Shown here in pieces: positions 1 to 13,687 of a stretch of DNA of 64,000 bases. Source of the stretch: Tetrapyrgos nigripes (lineage: Eukaryota; Basidiomycota; Agaricomycetes; Agaricales; Campanellaceae); the NCBI GenBank assembly GCA_013368315.1, contig JAACJM010000085.1:1-64000 (forward strand), written 5' to 3'. The notes under the pieces are model-generated. The model was not told the origin of the DNA, made no database searches, and saw only the letters and a list, made by a program, of their open reading frames with translations. Each line of letters begins with the position of its first letter. Positions within the stretch are counted from its first letter, which is position 1. A program made the translations under genes and the position numbers.

Positions 1-188
1 GAGACCACCAGCTCGGGCAGATTTTGTGAAAGTGATGATAGTACGAGTTCTGAATTCAAGGGGTGTTGCCAAAGTCACACGTACACATTTTTCTTCACTT
101 CCTGCAACCTCAAAATTCTGGTCAACTCTATCCTTTCGTTCGTTCCTTAGCTTTTATCAAACCATTCCGTCGACTTGACGGACTCGGA

Positions 189-2487
189 ATGAACGATAGT
201 CTTTCCCTGCCGCAGCCTGTTTCTTCAACTCCAACTCCCACACGCCAACATTTTATCGAAGATCGCATACCATTCGTCAAGCAACCTATGAGACTGGTGG
301 ATCTGACCATAGAAATTCCTTCAAATGCGCGCAGCACGTCGTTACCCAGCGAAAGCAGCAGGAAACCAAGTCGGTGGGGGACCTTGGAGTTTAGGTTCTA
401 TTTGGTGGTGCTATGTCTGGCTTTACCAGTAATGATATGGATTCCTACCACTCTGAGCAATCGTGAGTTGTTGAATCGTGCTAACAAGCCATTCCTTACT
501 GATTTACCAGTTATATGACAACAGCCTCGCATCGAAGTTGGCCCAAATACCATTCACTTCTTGATGAAGGTTGGCTATTTGGGCGTTCCATTGTAAGTCT
601 CACTTTGACCTATATTTTCTACGGTAGTATATGATGCCTAGGACAACAGTGACAGCCAATATCGCTCTTTCCGGAACAACATCCCAATTCTCGCCGTTGT
701 CGCCACGCTCTTCCTTACTTTGAAGTTTGCTTGGAATCGGCTCTATGCTCTTACAAACTCCGACGTACTGCACAAGGACCACCTCCATCTCATCCCATTC
801 AACCTGTTCTTTTCAATCATCTTCTTGTTCGGATTGCATGGAGCCAGCGTTGTAAAAGTCATTGCGATTCTTTTAGTCAATTATTCCATAGCGAAAGCCT
901 GCGGATCCAGTAAAGTGGGCCCGGCCTTGACTTGGATCTTCAATATAGGGATACTGTTCTTGAATGACAGGTATAACGGTTATCGCTTCGGCAGTCTTCT
1001 ACCCTCGTTAGAGATGTTGGTACGTCCAGTCTACAATCTTGCTCCCGGCACAAAAATGACTGATTGGCAATTTAGGATGCCATAGAAGGATTCTACCCAA
1101 GATGGTACATCAACTTCAACATTACGATGCTACGCCTTATCTCATTCAATATGGATTATTACTGGGCTTGCAGAAAAGTCGGTTCCTCTGAGGTGGGCCC
1201 TTCTTCCGCTCCAATCGTTCTGGTTGCCTTCATTGATTTTCTCGCAAGGTAGCCCGGCACCACCACTCTCCACCAGAAGCAAAGGCAAACTGTTAGCCAC
1301 CCGGAGGAGATGTACACGTGCATAAATTACCTGAGTTATGCGCTCTATTCTCCATTGTACATTGCGGGACCTATTATAAGTTTCAACGACTTCTTATGGC
1401 AGGTTGGCAACGTTTTACTAGTCTGTATGAACACTACAGCTAATCTGCGACTATCTATCTTCAGTTTCGACGGCCGCTATCGATAACCAGGTCTTCAGTT
1501 GCTAGATATTTCGTTCGCTTTCTGTTCAGTCTTCTGACAATGGAGTTCATTCTACACTTCATGTATGTCGTAGCTATCAAGGACATGAAGGCGTGGATAG
1601 GCTATACGCCCGCTGAGATTAGCATGATTGGTTTCTGGAATCTGATTATTGTTTGGTTAAAGGTGAGTCATGGAGCTGGAATCACGGCTTCTTTCTTCCT
1701 CTGAACTCGCATTTTCAACTCGCTTCATATCCTAGCTTCTATTGCCGTGGCGATTCTTTCGCTTATGGGCTCTGCTAGACGGTATTGATCCTCCCGAGAA
1801 TATGGTCAGATGTATGGCGAACAACTACTCCACGTTTGGGTTCTGGCGGAGCTGGCATCGTAGTTACAACCTTTGGGTCATTCGGTACGTGCACAAGTCG
1901 CTTTTCGTCGCCATCTTTTCTGAAACTGGTCTAGATACATCTATGTCCCTTTGGGAGGTATCAAAAACGTACTAGTGAACACCGTCCTAGTTTTTACCTT
2001 TGTTGCTCTGTGGCACGACCTAACGTTCAAACTACTCGCGTGGGGCTGGCTGGTAAGCTTGTTTGTCGTTCCGGAAATGCTAGCACGATTCTTTTTGCCT
2101 CCCTCGAGGGTAAGTACTCCTCCGTTCATTGATGGCCATTTTTCTCGTCTTCTCACCATTGACGAAATACAGTATTCTTCGGAACCTTGGTATCGACACG
2201 TATGCGCTCTCGGCGCTGTCTTCAACATTCTCCTCATGATGACAGCCAATTTGGTTGGTTTTGTCATTGGTACAGATGGGATAAAATTTTTTGTTGGGCA
2301 ACTATTTGGGACTATGGAAGGCTATAGGTTTATGATTGTGGTGATATCCTGTCTATTTGTGGGTGTTCAGCTCATGTTCGAGTATCGGTAAGTCGTGACT
2401 TTTCCCGCCGATGCCCTTGCAGTCTAGCTAATTTACTGTTTGTGCAGTGAGGAAGAGATGCGGAATGGCATATACCGTCGATGCTAA
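189..2487 (+). CDS. GUP1: Gup1-like membrane-bound O-acyltransferase (MBOAT)
   Basis: Multi-exon gene for a polytopic MBOAT protein. In yeast Gup1 remodels GPI-anchor lipids in the ER and affects glycerol uptake. The cytosolic N-terminus is followed by a first membrane segment (residues about 60-80), then the family motifs [11 protein letters not shown] and [18 protein letters not shown]. Further motifs are [19 protein letters not shown] and, late in the protein, [13 protein letters not shown], whose His is the conserved MBOAT catalytic residue. After the last intron the protein ends [12 protein letters not shown], matching the charged Gup1 tail, which fixes the stop. The first ATG in this frame is at 189. 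It is convergent with the MFS gene, with 278 bp between the stops. No breaks seen. Identity is firm; exact splice sites are inferred. Confidence 0.9.
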
Positions 2488-2765
2488 CTTTCACTGTATC
2501 AGTTTGGCTTTAGGCGCATTGATCACCTTGATTATCGCGTTGGGTTTTATAGTAACAAGTTACATACAGACTACTAGAAGGAGAGAGTGATGGATGACAA
2601 CATGATGCGTAATTAGGGATCCGAGTGTTCGTGAAAACCAAGAACGTCAAATCAAGAAAACAGTACACATGGCGACGAGAAACGCGCCAGAGAGTCTCAG
2701 AGAGTGATGTTGGCTCATAAGCGTCTTGCATAGAGCCTGGTATCGAGTATATGCGATCCCACTAA

Positions 2766-5254
2766 TCAGAGGGTGTAGTAAAATCCTTCCTGTCCTTCCA
2801 ACGGTTTCGATAGTTTCCCTTCCCGAGCGAGCCTGTTCAAACGTCGGAAATGAAGCGTTGTTATGCCAACGAGCGCCATCAGAAGAAGTTGAGCGGCGAG
2901 GGTGACCCATAAACCTTGAGAAGGAAGTTAGAACAAGAAATGCGAAACTAAAGATCTGACCTGGTAGGTACTTAGGGAAGTCCTGGGGGAACGGGCGTGG
3001 GGGGAGAGGTAGGAGATGTGGTGTTGGCTCTCTAGCGACGTATAGTTAATGGCTACTCACCTGTTCTCTGAATACGGTGCTAGCTATGATGCCTGGACAG
3101 AGTCCGTCAATTCGGGTTATCGACTACTAGTTACGAATATCTCACCGCCAATGCCACCAAACGCTATTGTCAAGGCGGTCTGAACAGCGCGCTTGCTTTG
3201 TGACACGACGTTGTTTGCGCCCTGGAAGAAGGTCAACGTTAGTTATACCTCTAGTTTACTAGTTTACGAAGAGCTCACATAGGAAAGGACACCTGGTATA
3301 CAGCCACTCGAACCTGAAGTTCAACGATCGTCAATGATTAATGCAAAAGCAGGCGTTCCATGAAAACCGCACCGGCATTGATCAGGAAAGTACCTCCAAG
3401 CAAGCAGCGTCAGCATTGGAAGAGGATTAAGAGGGCCTGACGCATACCAAAGTATCTGACCCCATTATCCTGAGCAAACGCCGTAAGGCAGACGCCAACC
3501 AGGGTTATCAAGGCTTGTGCCGCGATGAAACCTGCTCGATGCTTCTTCTTGTCTGAAATCCAAGCGAAGAACATGGCAGAGATGAACTATAAACGCATGC
3601 CCGCGTCAGATCGTCGGAACTAGAGTCGCTGGAATTCTATAAACTTACAGCAGGTCCATACGGCGGTGCAGACTAAAGGAAATGTGTCAGAGAACGGCAG
3701 AAAGCGGAAATGAACAGCGGTTAATACGCACAAGTAACAGTGAGTCGGTAGTGGAAAAGCCCATTCCCTTGAGGATGATAGAGATGAAGTATGCCAACAT
3801 ATAGGCAGGCAGTGTAGAGCAAGCAAACATCACTCCTGGGATGGCAAGTGAGTGCCATTAAAGGAGAGGTACTCGGGAACCAGCGCACCATAAGCCCAAA
3901 GCGTCCAATCTTGTAGGTGATGCATAACCTTAGCGGAGGTAATAGGGTCCGGGACTGAGTCATGTCTGTCCATTTCCACACGCTTCAGAACCAACGCCGT
4001 TTGCTCCGCAGTGAGGAAGGTGTTCTTGTCTGGAAAGTCTGGCATGATGAAGTATCCGATACCGCCAAGGAACATGGTTATTGCTCCTTCGATTATCTGC
4101 ACGGCCTGTTAGTATGTATGCGGCATGGTCAAAAGGACGAGAAGACTTCCGAATATCCACGACCAGCCGGCAATTCCATTTCTTCCATCGAGCAAGCTAA
4201 ACACGTAGGCGAGTATAGAGCTAAATCCACTGATGGTGATGGACAGGAGGTAAAAGGCTGCAAGTCTGTCAAACACCCCAAATACTCAGCAGAAGTATAA
4301 TTGACATGCAGAGGCGGGACCACACACCTCTTCTGAACCTCATGGCGCTTAAGAATAGCACGTTAGACTCTTTTGAGGTTTGTAATAAAAGTAATATAAC
4401 CACTCACTCGGTACCTTGACGAAAAAGATGGAGAGTGAGGTGAAGGGCCGGAAGATCGACAGTTATCGCTCACCATGTTGATATAATGAAGACAAGAGCC
4501 GGGAAGAATGCGGCCTGCCAAGAAAGTCATCAGAGCGATTTTCAAGGGATGATCGAGAAGGACGGACTTCGAAGGCGCCGAGCAGGATCCTGCAAAGCGT
4601 TAGGAAACCCCAATGCTTCACGAATGCCATAGATAACTCGATTGCTCCCCATCCAACCACACAGCCTGTAATTAAGTTCCGTGCACCCAATCTTCGTAGG
4701 AAAAGATTCCCAGGAATCTGCCTGAGGACTTGTCAGACTAGTCTCCCATTTGGTGAGCCTATTATACTCACAGCAGGATATAAGGGACGAAATAGAGACA
4801 CGTCGCAATGCTGAACCTGTCTTGTTTCGCGAGGTCCTGCAATCATCCATCAGAAACATGGAAAATGCCAAGATGAAAAAACACAGACGAGAGCGACTCC
4901 CATCCCTGCCGTTATAATGATCAGTGAATACAATTAGAAAGAAGTAGTAGGCAACAGACCTGCCGTTCGTGCTGCGCCAAGATTGATTCTGTCTATGAGA
5001 GAGAACGAATAGACGAGCGCAAGAAAAGGAAGAAGGCGAAAGTCGACATAGCGCCTGAAAGTACAGGTTAGTCATTGAGTGTTCTTCAAGAAAAAATATA
5101 CGACAGACATGGTTCTTGACTCAAAGGATGGGTCGAGATCCTCAATAGCTTCTAGCGTATCCAAACGTAGGCCAACATCCTTCTCCTTCTCGTTTCCAGA
5201 GGAAAGACTCGAGGGCTTGTGTGATTCGCGGGAGGGAGAGTCGATCACTGACAT
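2766..5254 (-). CDS. MFS permease, Dal5/Tna1 (anion:cation symporter) type, copy 1
   Basis: Twelve-TM major facilitator split by many short introns. A hydrophilic N-terminus (MSVIDSPSRESHK) leads to VDFRLLPFLALVYSFSLIDR, the TM1 signature of the family that includes yeast allantoate (Dal5) and nicotinate (Tna1) permeases. Next come GARNLITGCVVGWGAIELSM and CRILLGAFE, then IEGAITMFLGGIGYFIMPDFP followed by the long central loop FLTAEQTALVLKRVEMDR. The last exon reads ITTLHFRRLNRLAREGKL and ends GFYYTL. The gene is a tandem paralogue of 6006-8286, with the same intron style and matching motifs at every position I checked. Substrate cannot be read from sequence; nicotinate or another carboxylate is an inference from family and from NMA1 nearby. 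Confidence 0.85.
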
Positions 5255-6005
5255 TGGAAACGAGGCAGAGGAAGGGAGGGCGCTGGCAGCGTAATTCGGA
5301 ACGAGAGTATAGACTACTTATACTCCGTAGCCCATCGAACCTGAAAATGATGTGCAGTAAGCGTCAGGCTCAAAATACGATAATCGGCCATTAGTGTCCC
5401 TGAGAATAGAGAAGTACTCTTACTGACTCTCAATCTTATTCGAGCCCGATGGACCCGATGCAGATGACCGCTCTGGCCTTCATGCTAACCATGAGCTAAC
5501 CACGGAAGAATGTCTCCAAATAAGGCTAAAGCTTTAATCATCTTGGATCCTGCGCATCTTGCGCCCCTACAACGGCCTTCAAGCACATCCTAAACCCGCA
5601 ACATCCGCCAATGCGATAGTCTCCAAAGTATCGAGGTTTCACAGGGGACGAGAAGAGAGCTTTGCGTATGAGTGGATCTCAGGATGTGCACTCTAATGCT
5701 GAAACTGAATATGCTTCGGCGTGAGCAGCATGTTCATGGAAATGAATGCTTGACAGCCTACAGGCTTGGCAGTATCAGTTCCTGCTTAAATGTCAACATA
5801 CATATCACGTCCTAGCCGAGAGACAATTGAACACTGTTCTTCGACGCGTGGCGTTTGGAGAATAAAGTACTTAATACTTAACCCATTCTGCCTCAGGAGT
5901 CTGTCAACGCCGCAAAAGAGCCTGAGGTATCAAGAAAAGTATTGGTGATTGATAATGCGACAAGACAACAAAAAGGTGCAGATGACTGCGGCAAGAGTCA
6001 AAATT
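5255..6005. other. Intergenic region between the two MFS genes
   Basis: About 750 bp with no credible coding frame. It holds the promoter of MFS copy 1 (read leftward) and the 3' flank of MFS copy 2. A 7-bp inverted repeat, CCTCAGG at 5891-5897 and CCTGAGG at 5921-5927, lies about 80 bp beyond the MFS copy 2 stop and could fold in its 3' UTR. Confidence 0.6.
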
Positions 6006-8286
6006 TTATAGCGTGTACAACAGCGCAATACGACCACCGACCCCAGGTTCTGCTGCTGCTTCCCTCTTCATGATAGCCTTGTTCTCGAACCAAAAGTGGA
6101 TGGTAAGGACCGAAAGTACAAACAGAAGCAGAGCTTGGCAGGAGATTGTTGTGATGATGCCGGGAGTATATCTTTTTACTAATGTCATTTATCGTGCTAC
6201 AGGAAACTGTAGAAATATACCTTGGATAATCTTGTTCGCGGAAGATGGTCGTTGCTATGATTCCTCCAATTCCTCCAAAGCTGATGATGACAGCAGTCGT
6301 GACCGCCCTTTTGCTATGAGACACGACATTGTTGGAGGCCTTGTGAAGTAGTGCGTCGGCGGAATATCAGAGGAGATTTCAACGACGAACTCACGTAAGC
6401 TACGAAAGTTCAGTGTCAGAGACGTCAAAGAGACATGTACAGCGGAAGTACCTATGAGGCCCGGAACGCAGCCAGCACTGCCTGAACAACCCAAGAACAA
6501 GCCTTCGCACAATGTGCATGTTGAATGTACGTTAGTGGACCAAGAAGATGTAGGGCTTACCAAAGTAACGCCAACCAGGGTGTCCGACGAAGCCAGTTAG
6601 ACTGAATCCTACGAGGGTTAGGATGGTTTGGATAGCAAGGAATAATGCCCGTTTTTGGAACTTGTCAGACAGCCTAGCGAAGAAAAATACACTAGCAGCC
6701 TATACATAGCACTATGTCAGATGACGGTCAAGTTCAAAGAAAACCCTGTACGTACGGCGAATACATATGGGCAAGAGCTCTGAAGTGATTGATGAGTGAA
6801 TGGCACTGTGTACGACCCTGATGCCCGACTCACCAGTAACAGCGAATGCGCTAAATCCCATCCCATTCCGCTAAGGATGACTGTTACGAAGAAACTGACA
6901 TATCGTTAGATCTCGTAGCAGAAAGAATAGGGCAAGTACAGACCCAATAGCATATGCCGGAATAGTGGCACACATGAACATGATAGCTGCATAATCGTTA
7001 GAAGTGCGGCTACATTTGACATAACAGAAGCGTACCGTATGCCCACACCTTCCAGTCAGAGAGATGAAGTAGGACCTTCTGCGCCGTTATACCGTCTGGA
7101 ATCGAGTCTGCACGGTCAATCTCGATGCGGCGCAAAACAAGCTCAGTCTCCTCGGGAGTCAGGAAATCGTTGTTGTCTGGGAACTCTGGTAGGTACAGGT
7201 AGGCCACAATGCCGAAAATGATCGTCAGAGCGCCTTCAATGATCTGGACAGAATTGCGGGATAAGCGAAACGCCGGAATATAACGAAATATGTCGTACAA
7301 AGACCCAAGACCATCCTCCCAAATTCCCAACACCCGCGAGGAAACTGAGGGCATAAGCAAATATAGCACTGAATCCACCGATGAGGATAGAAACGAGGTA
7401 AAACGCCGCGAGCCTGTGAAACCGGACGAATTATGCTCGCGAGAGCGGCAAATAGGAAGGTAGATCACAACTCACCTCGTCTGGACTTCGAATTTGGTGT
7501 ACCTAGGAACGGGAAAAAGTGGTTGGACACTGCTAGCTGACTGAAGATGCTGAGGCACACTGACCAAGTCGTGATAATGAAGACGAGTGCAGGGAAGAAA
7601 CCGGCCTACATTAAAAGTGTTCAATTGACGTGACATTGAAGAATTGCAAAGTGGAGCCTTACTTCAAATGCTCCCAGTAACACTCGACAGAGAGCCAAGT
7701 ATTCCCAGCTAGGAACCCAACCCATCGCAAATTGTACAGCGCCCCATGCAATCACGCAGAAAGAAAGCAACTTGCGAGTACCGACACGCCGAAGAACAGC
7801 ATTGCTAGGGACCTCACTAGAATATTCTGTCAGCACAGAATCGACGACTGCAGAAAGACAAAGTCTGGGCTTACAGAAGAACGTATGGAATGAAGTAGAG
7901 GCAAGACACGATGCTATAGCGAGTACCGATCGATAGTTCCTGTGATAGACATTGTAGACCGTTTCTGATTGAGGGACGTCCTCTTACCAAATCTTTGCCC
8001 ATACCAAGTACCCTCGCGACACCCAAATTCGTCCTATCTATCAACGCCAAAGAGTAGAGCAGGCCGAGCAGAGGGAGCATACGCAGATCAATTCGACGGC
8101 TGTAGAGAAAAAATTCGGAAAAGTTTTTTGAACAAAAAAGATAACTACTAACATGACTCTCTTCTCAAGGGCGGCGTTGGAAACCAGACCTTCCACGTCG
8201 GAAGATATCGACGGAAGGGAGATCACTGTTGCCTTCGCGGGAACATCATCGCCTTCACTTCCAGACTTGCCTTGAGTAGCTGACAT
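6006..8286 (-). CDS. MFS permease, Dal5/Tna1 type, copy 2
   Basis: Paralogue of the neighbouring MFS gene. The N-terminus MSATQGKSGSEGDDVPAKAT is followed by LYSLALIDRTNLGVARVLGM (TM1), then EVPSNAVLRRVGTRKLLSF and CRVLLGAFE. A central re-entrant segment IEGALTIIFGIVAYLYLPEFP and loop FLTPEETELVLRRIEIDRAD follow. The C-terminal half contains TAVIISFGGIGGIIATTIF, and after an intron of about 50 nt the tail runs YTPGIITTISCQALLLF to an end in LLYTL, like copy 1 (YYTL). The start at 8286 is the ATG giving the expected short acidic N-terminus; the same frame is open further upstream. Both copies look intact. Function is proton-coupled uptake of a small anion at the plasma membrane, inferred from family. 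Confidence 0.85.
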
Positions 8287-9307
8287 GAAAGTCGAAATGA
8301 AAGTGTAAAAGAACCAAGCGGTACTGAATCGGCTGGGAAAGGCGGCAGTAGCAAGTGGAACGAGGCGAGGCCTGGCCCTGGGGAGTCCAAGGAGTTCAGG
8401 GATGATTGGGTTGCAACCTAGTTCTTGTTCAAGCTTTAATACCCATGAAGAAAGATATCGACCCACGATCCGAATACTGAGGAGGGCAACGTCGGCGCTC
8501 CGAGAAGAACCGGAGAAGTGCACTATTCACCCTGCCGACTGATTTCAAGGCTTCTAGCAGGTCTTTGGTTTGCGCTGATCCTTATTGCTTGGTCGTGCAT
8601 ATGAAAAAATCTATCTAAAAAAAGGACGAAGAAACAACGACGTTAATCTCAGGAACCATTCTTCACCTAAAAGGTGACTCACCAGGAGTACAGTGGACTT
8701 TCGATCCTAGGAAAACTTTCTTTGAAGCTCCTTCCCCTCGGAGTTTGCTCACAAAGAGAGGAACCGGTTTCTGAAATCCGAACACTAAAGAGACGTTAAG
8801 GACCGAGAAGATTCGGGCATTATCCCCACCGATGTTGTTGACCACTTGCCCGCATTGTAAAACGTGCCCGGGTGAGCCTCGCCCGAAAAATTTCAAGATA
8901 AGCAATCCAGAGCCACACACACAGAAGGAAATTCACGATGATAGAACGCGCAAGTAGCCATGGATTTAGAGTGGTGAAGATCCGAAGACAGTTGTGACAT
9001 TGCCACAAAAGACACAGTCACATCCATAGCTAGACGTTGCTCAAAGTCATCTATTACAGGCCAAGGATAGACTTCCTTTCTCAAACCCGTCGTCCTCCAA
9101 CAGTGTTGACTATGGATACATTTACACCGATAAACACTGTACATATGTATTTTCAGTTTAATCAATGTCCTTTCAATTTATCTCCAGTTCCTATAACTCA
9201 AAAAAATAATCTAATCCTGTCATGATGAGAAGACCTGCGATAGAAACGATGAAGAAGCAAGGCACACACCTCTCTGTTGGCAATTCAAGAGCTCTATCAG
9301 GATGATT
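8287..9307. other. Intergenic region, no gene seen
   Basis: About 1 kb between the MFS copy 2 start and the NMA1 stop, both on the minus strand. It contains several overlapping short frames with no recognisable motif and no sensible codon pattern. I read it as the promoter of MFS copy 2 plus the NMA1 3' flank. Confidence 0.55.
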
Positions 9308-10403
9308 TCATGCAGCAACTTTCTTTTTTGGCTCGCGCGTAAGCGATTCGCGTTCCCTTTCCTTCTCAGCTATAGTAGCCTCATCCACATAGAGGTTATT
9401 CTGCTCAATGTAATCCACCACCGCAGATGGCAGCAGGTATCTAACAGAGAGCCCTCGCCGCAGGAATAACCGGACCTGATGTAGAAATTGGTTAGACCGC
9501 GTGAAGCCGGGAGAAGTCGGAGGCTTACCTTCGTACTAGAAACGTCGTTCTGAATCAACTGTGATATGATATGGATGTTGTGCTTCCATCGAGCCAAGTT
9601 GTCGGTAGCTTGATCAATATCTGTCCCCGCTCGCTCGATGATGAAGCAACCATACCGGCCAAGGATGTGGTCAAGCTATGGCGAAAGCGGGTAATCAGAC
9701 GACGGCGGATGGGGCGGGAGACGGGTACCATCACAGTGATGGTGAGAATGGCAAATGGGATTAAATTTCACTTACATCCTCATGACTCCAAACACCGGGT
9801 TCGCTCATCGTCCCAATGAGATCCGAACCGGCCAGAAGCATCACTCGTACGTTTCGGTGCTTGCCATCCTGGGTTTGGACACCTCCCAGGACAGTGTTGA
9901 GTTCGTAGTCAAAGTGATCGAGGACAACAGCAGTTCGCTGATAAGATTGGAAGGCTTCCCATGGATCAATCATAAGCCACGAAGAGGTGTCCTCTGCAGC
10001 CAATGTGCACATCTTTACTCTGCAATCACGTCGTCAGTTTCCTTGCAAACGAAGAGATAAAGATAGAGGGGGTTTCGGTCCGTTTGCAGCCGGACGATGA
10101 CTCATGAGCATTTGAGAAAACTCACCGATGTTCTGCGCTTAGAAGGCCGGGCTTCACATACTGGTCACTGACAGGACTGAGATAACCTCCCACAATTTCA
10201 AAGTCGGTATTGTGCCTGCAGTAGTCTCTGGCCATCTCGAACATACGCAAGTGAAGGTACGTCACTGGGCTGAAGGATCCACAAGCAACCAAGACTACCG
10301 GTGTCTTGGATGAGTCACGCATGATGCGGTTGAGACGATGGTGGGGAAAGGAGTAGTTTGCAGGATTGGTGAACTGTTTTTCTGAGCCTTGTGTGGAGGA
10401 CAT
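9308..10403 (-). CDS. NMA1: Nicotinamide/nicotinate mononucleotide adenylyltransferase
   Basis: Makes NAD+ (or deamido-NAD+) from NMN or NaMN plus ATP, the shared last step of de novo and salvage NAD synthesis. The nucleotidyltransferase motif CGSFSPVTYLHLRMFEMARD begins near residue 41. It is followed by VGGYLSPVSDQYVKPGLLSA, then after introns LLAGSDLIGTM and GVWSHEDL. Near the end is DVSSTKVRLFLRRGLSVRYL, containing the conserved SSTKVR ATP-binding element. A lysine-rich end (REPKKKVAA) follows. The length of about 300 residues fits eukaryotic NMNAT. The start ATG at 10403 opens the frame directly ahead of the GSFSP domain. Two nicotinate-permease-like MFS genes lie just downstream on the same strand. 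Confidence 0.93.
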
Positions 10404-11091
10404 GGTGGTAGAAGGAAAGAATAGTACTAATACGGGTTTGGAGCACTGCCAAAGGTGTTGTTACCAGGAACTGCCGATCAGGGATTTTGTTTCAAGGTAG
10501 AAGAAGGCCCGAAGAAGCTACTCGACCCAGAACAGAGTAGACGAGTGGGTCGTGAGCTCACTACAGGTTGGGAAGAGGAGAAATTGAAATTTGCAGATCG
10601 CAGTTCCATTCTATTTCTCTTATCCGCCCTTACAAATTCGTTCACATCATAAGAACTCACGTGAATGACGGAGACGACGTCCTCCTATATTTAACCTGAG
10701 CATTTGTTGCGTAGATAGTCAAATTGATCATTTTTTTCATTTTTATCAGGGCTCTAGCTTACTCTTGAAGCTTGAAGATTCGGAACCATATTCCACGACA
10801 ATAATAGCTTACTATCAATAACCCAGTCTATCCATATGTCACTAATACAGGGAATCCAACAACAGTGCTATGGATTTCGAAACCAATCAATAAGGAAACC
10901 ATCAGAACACTTGAAGCTCAGTCCCAACAAATTGTGCAACATGGCCCCGGTCAACGGGTCGAGGAATACAGTACCATCTATTCATCGATAATAGGCGTGT
11001 ATTCCTCAGTGAATGCGAAAAGTACAGCCATCACTGTCCTTGAGAAAAAGTCCACTGCATCGCCTGCTATCGTACACCTCGACGTCTTCGT
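10404..11091. other. Intergenic region (NMA1 promoter, kinase 3' flank)
   Basis: About 690 bp without a convincing gene. A CACGTG E-box core lies at 10658-10663, about 255 bp upstream of the NMA1 ATG, and an AT-rich stretch at 10720-10745. Short frames here overlap on both strands and show no motif. Confidence 0.55.
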
Positions 11092-13299
<2,208 letters not shown>

Positions 13300-13687
13300 T
13301 GGGAACTGAAGGAGAGTAGGTGGTGGTAATGAAGTGAAAACAGACTGATCAGCGTCCTTAAATCGCCGCTCTGCGACTTGATGAAGGTCAAGATCGGATG
13401 TATTGGTCAGGATTATTCAACGCTTGTTCAAAGCTGTGTCGCATCGGTCGCAAAGAAACTATCACTGCTACCACTTTCAGTGATTGATTAAACAACTCTA
13501 AACGCTAGGATAAAATGATATGAGGATACATAGAGTAGAGATATTCATGTGCAAGTAACCGTCCGACAACCAACAGCGCTGGAGTATGTCGCCCTGACAC
13601 AAATGAAATATTTAATGAAGCCTGCCTACTAGCACTAGAACTCACCATCTATGAATTTTCATGCGCGGGTTGTCCAGGTTCCAAAGG
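13300..13687. other. Intergenic region upstream of the Ypk1-type kinase
   Basis: Nearly 390 bp between the kinase start and the nucleotidyltransferase stop, both on the minus strand. No coding frame or clear motif; taken as the kinase promoter. Confidence 0.55.
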
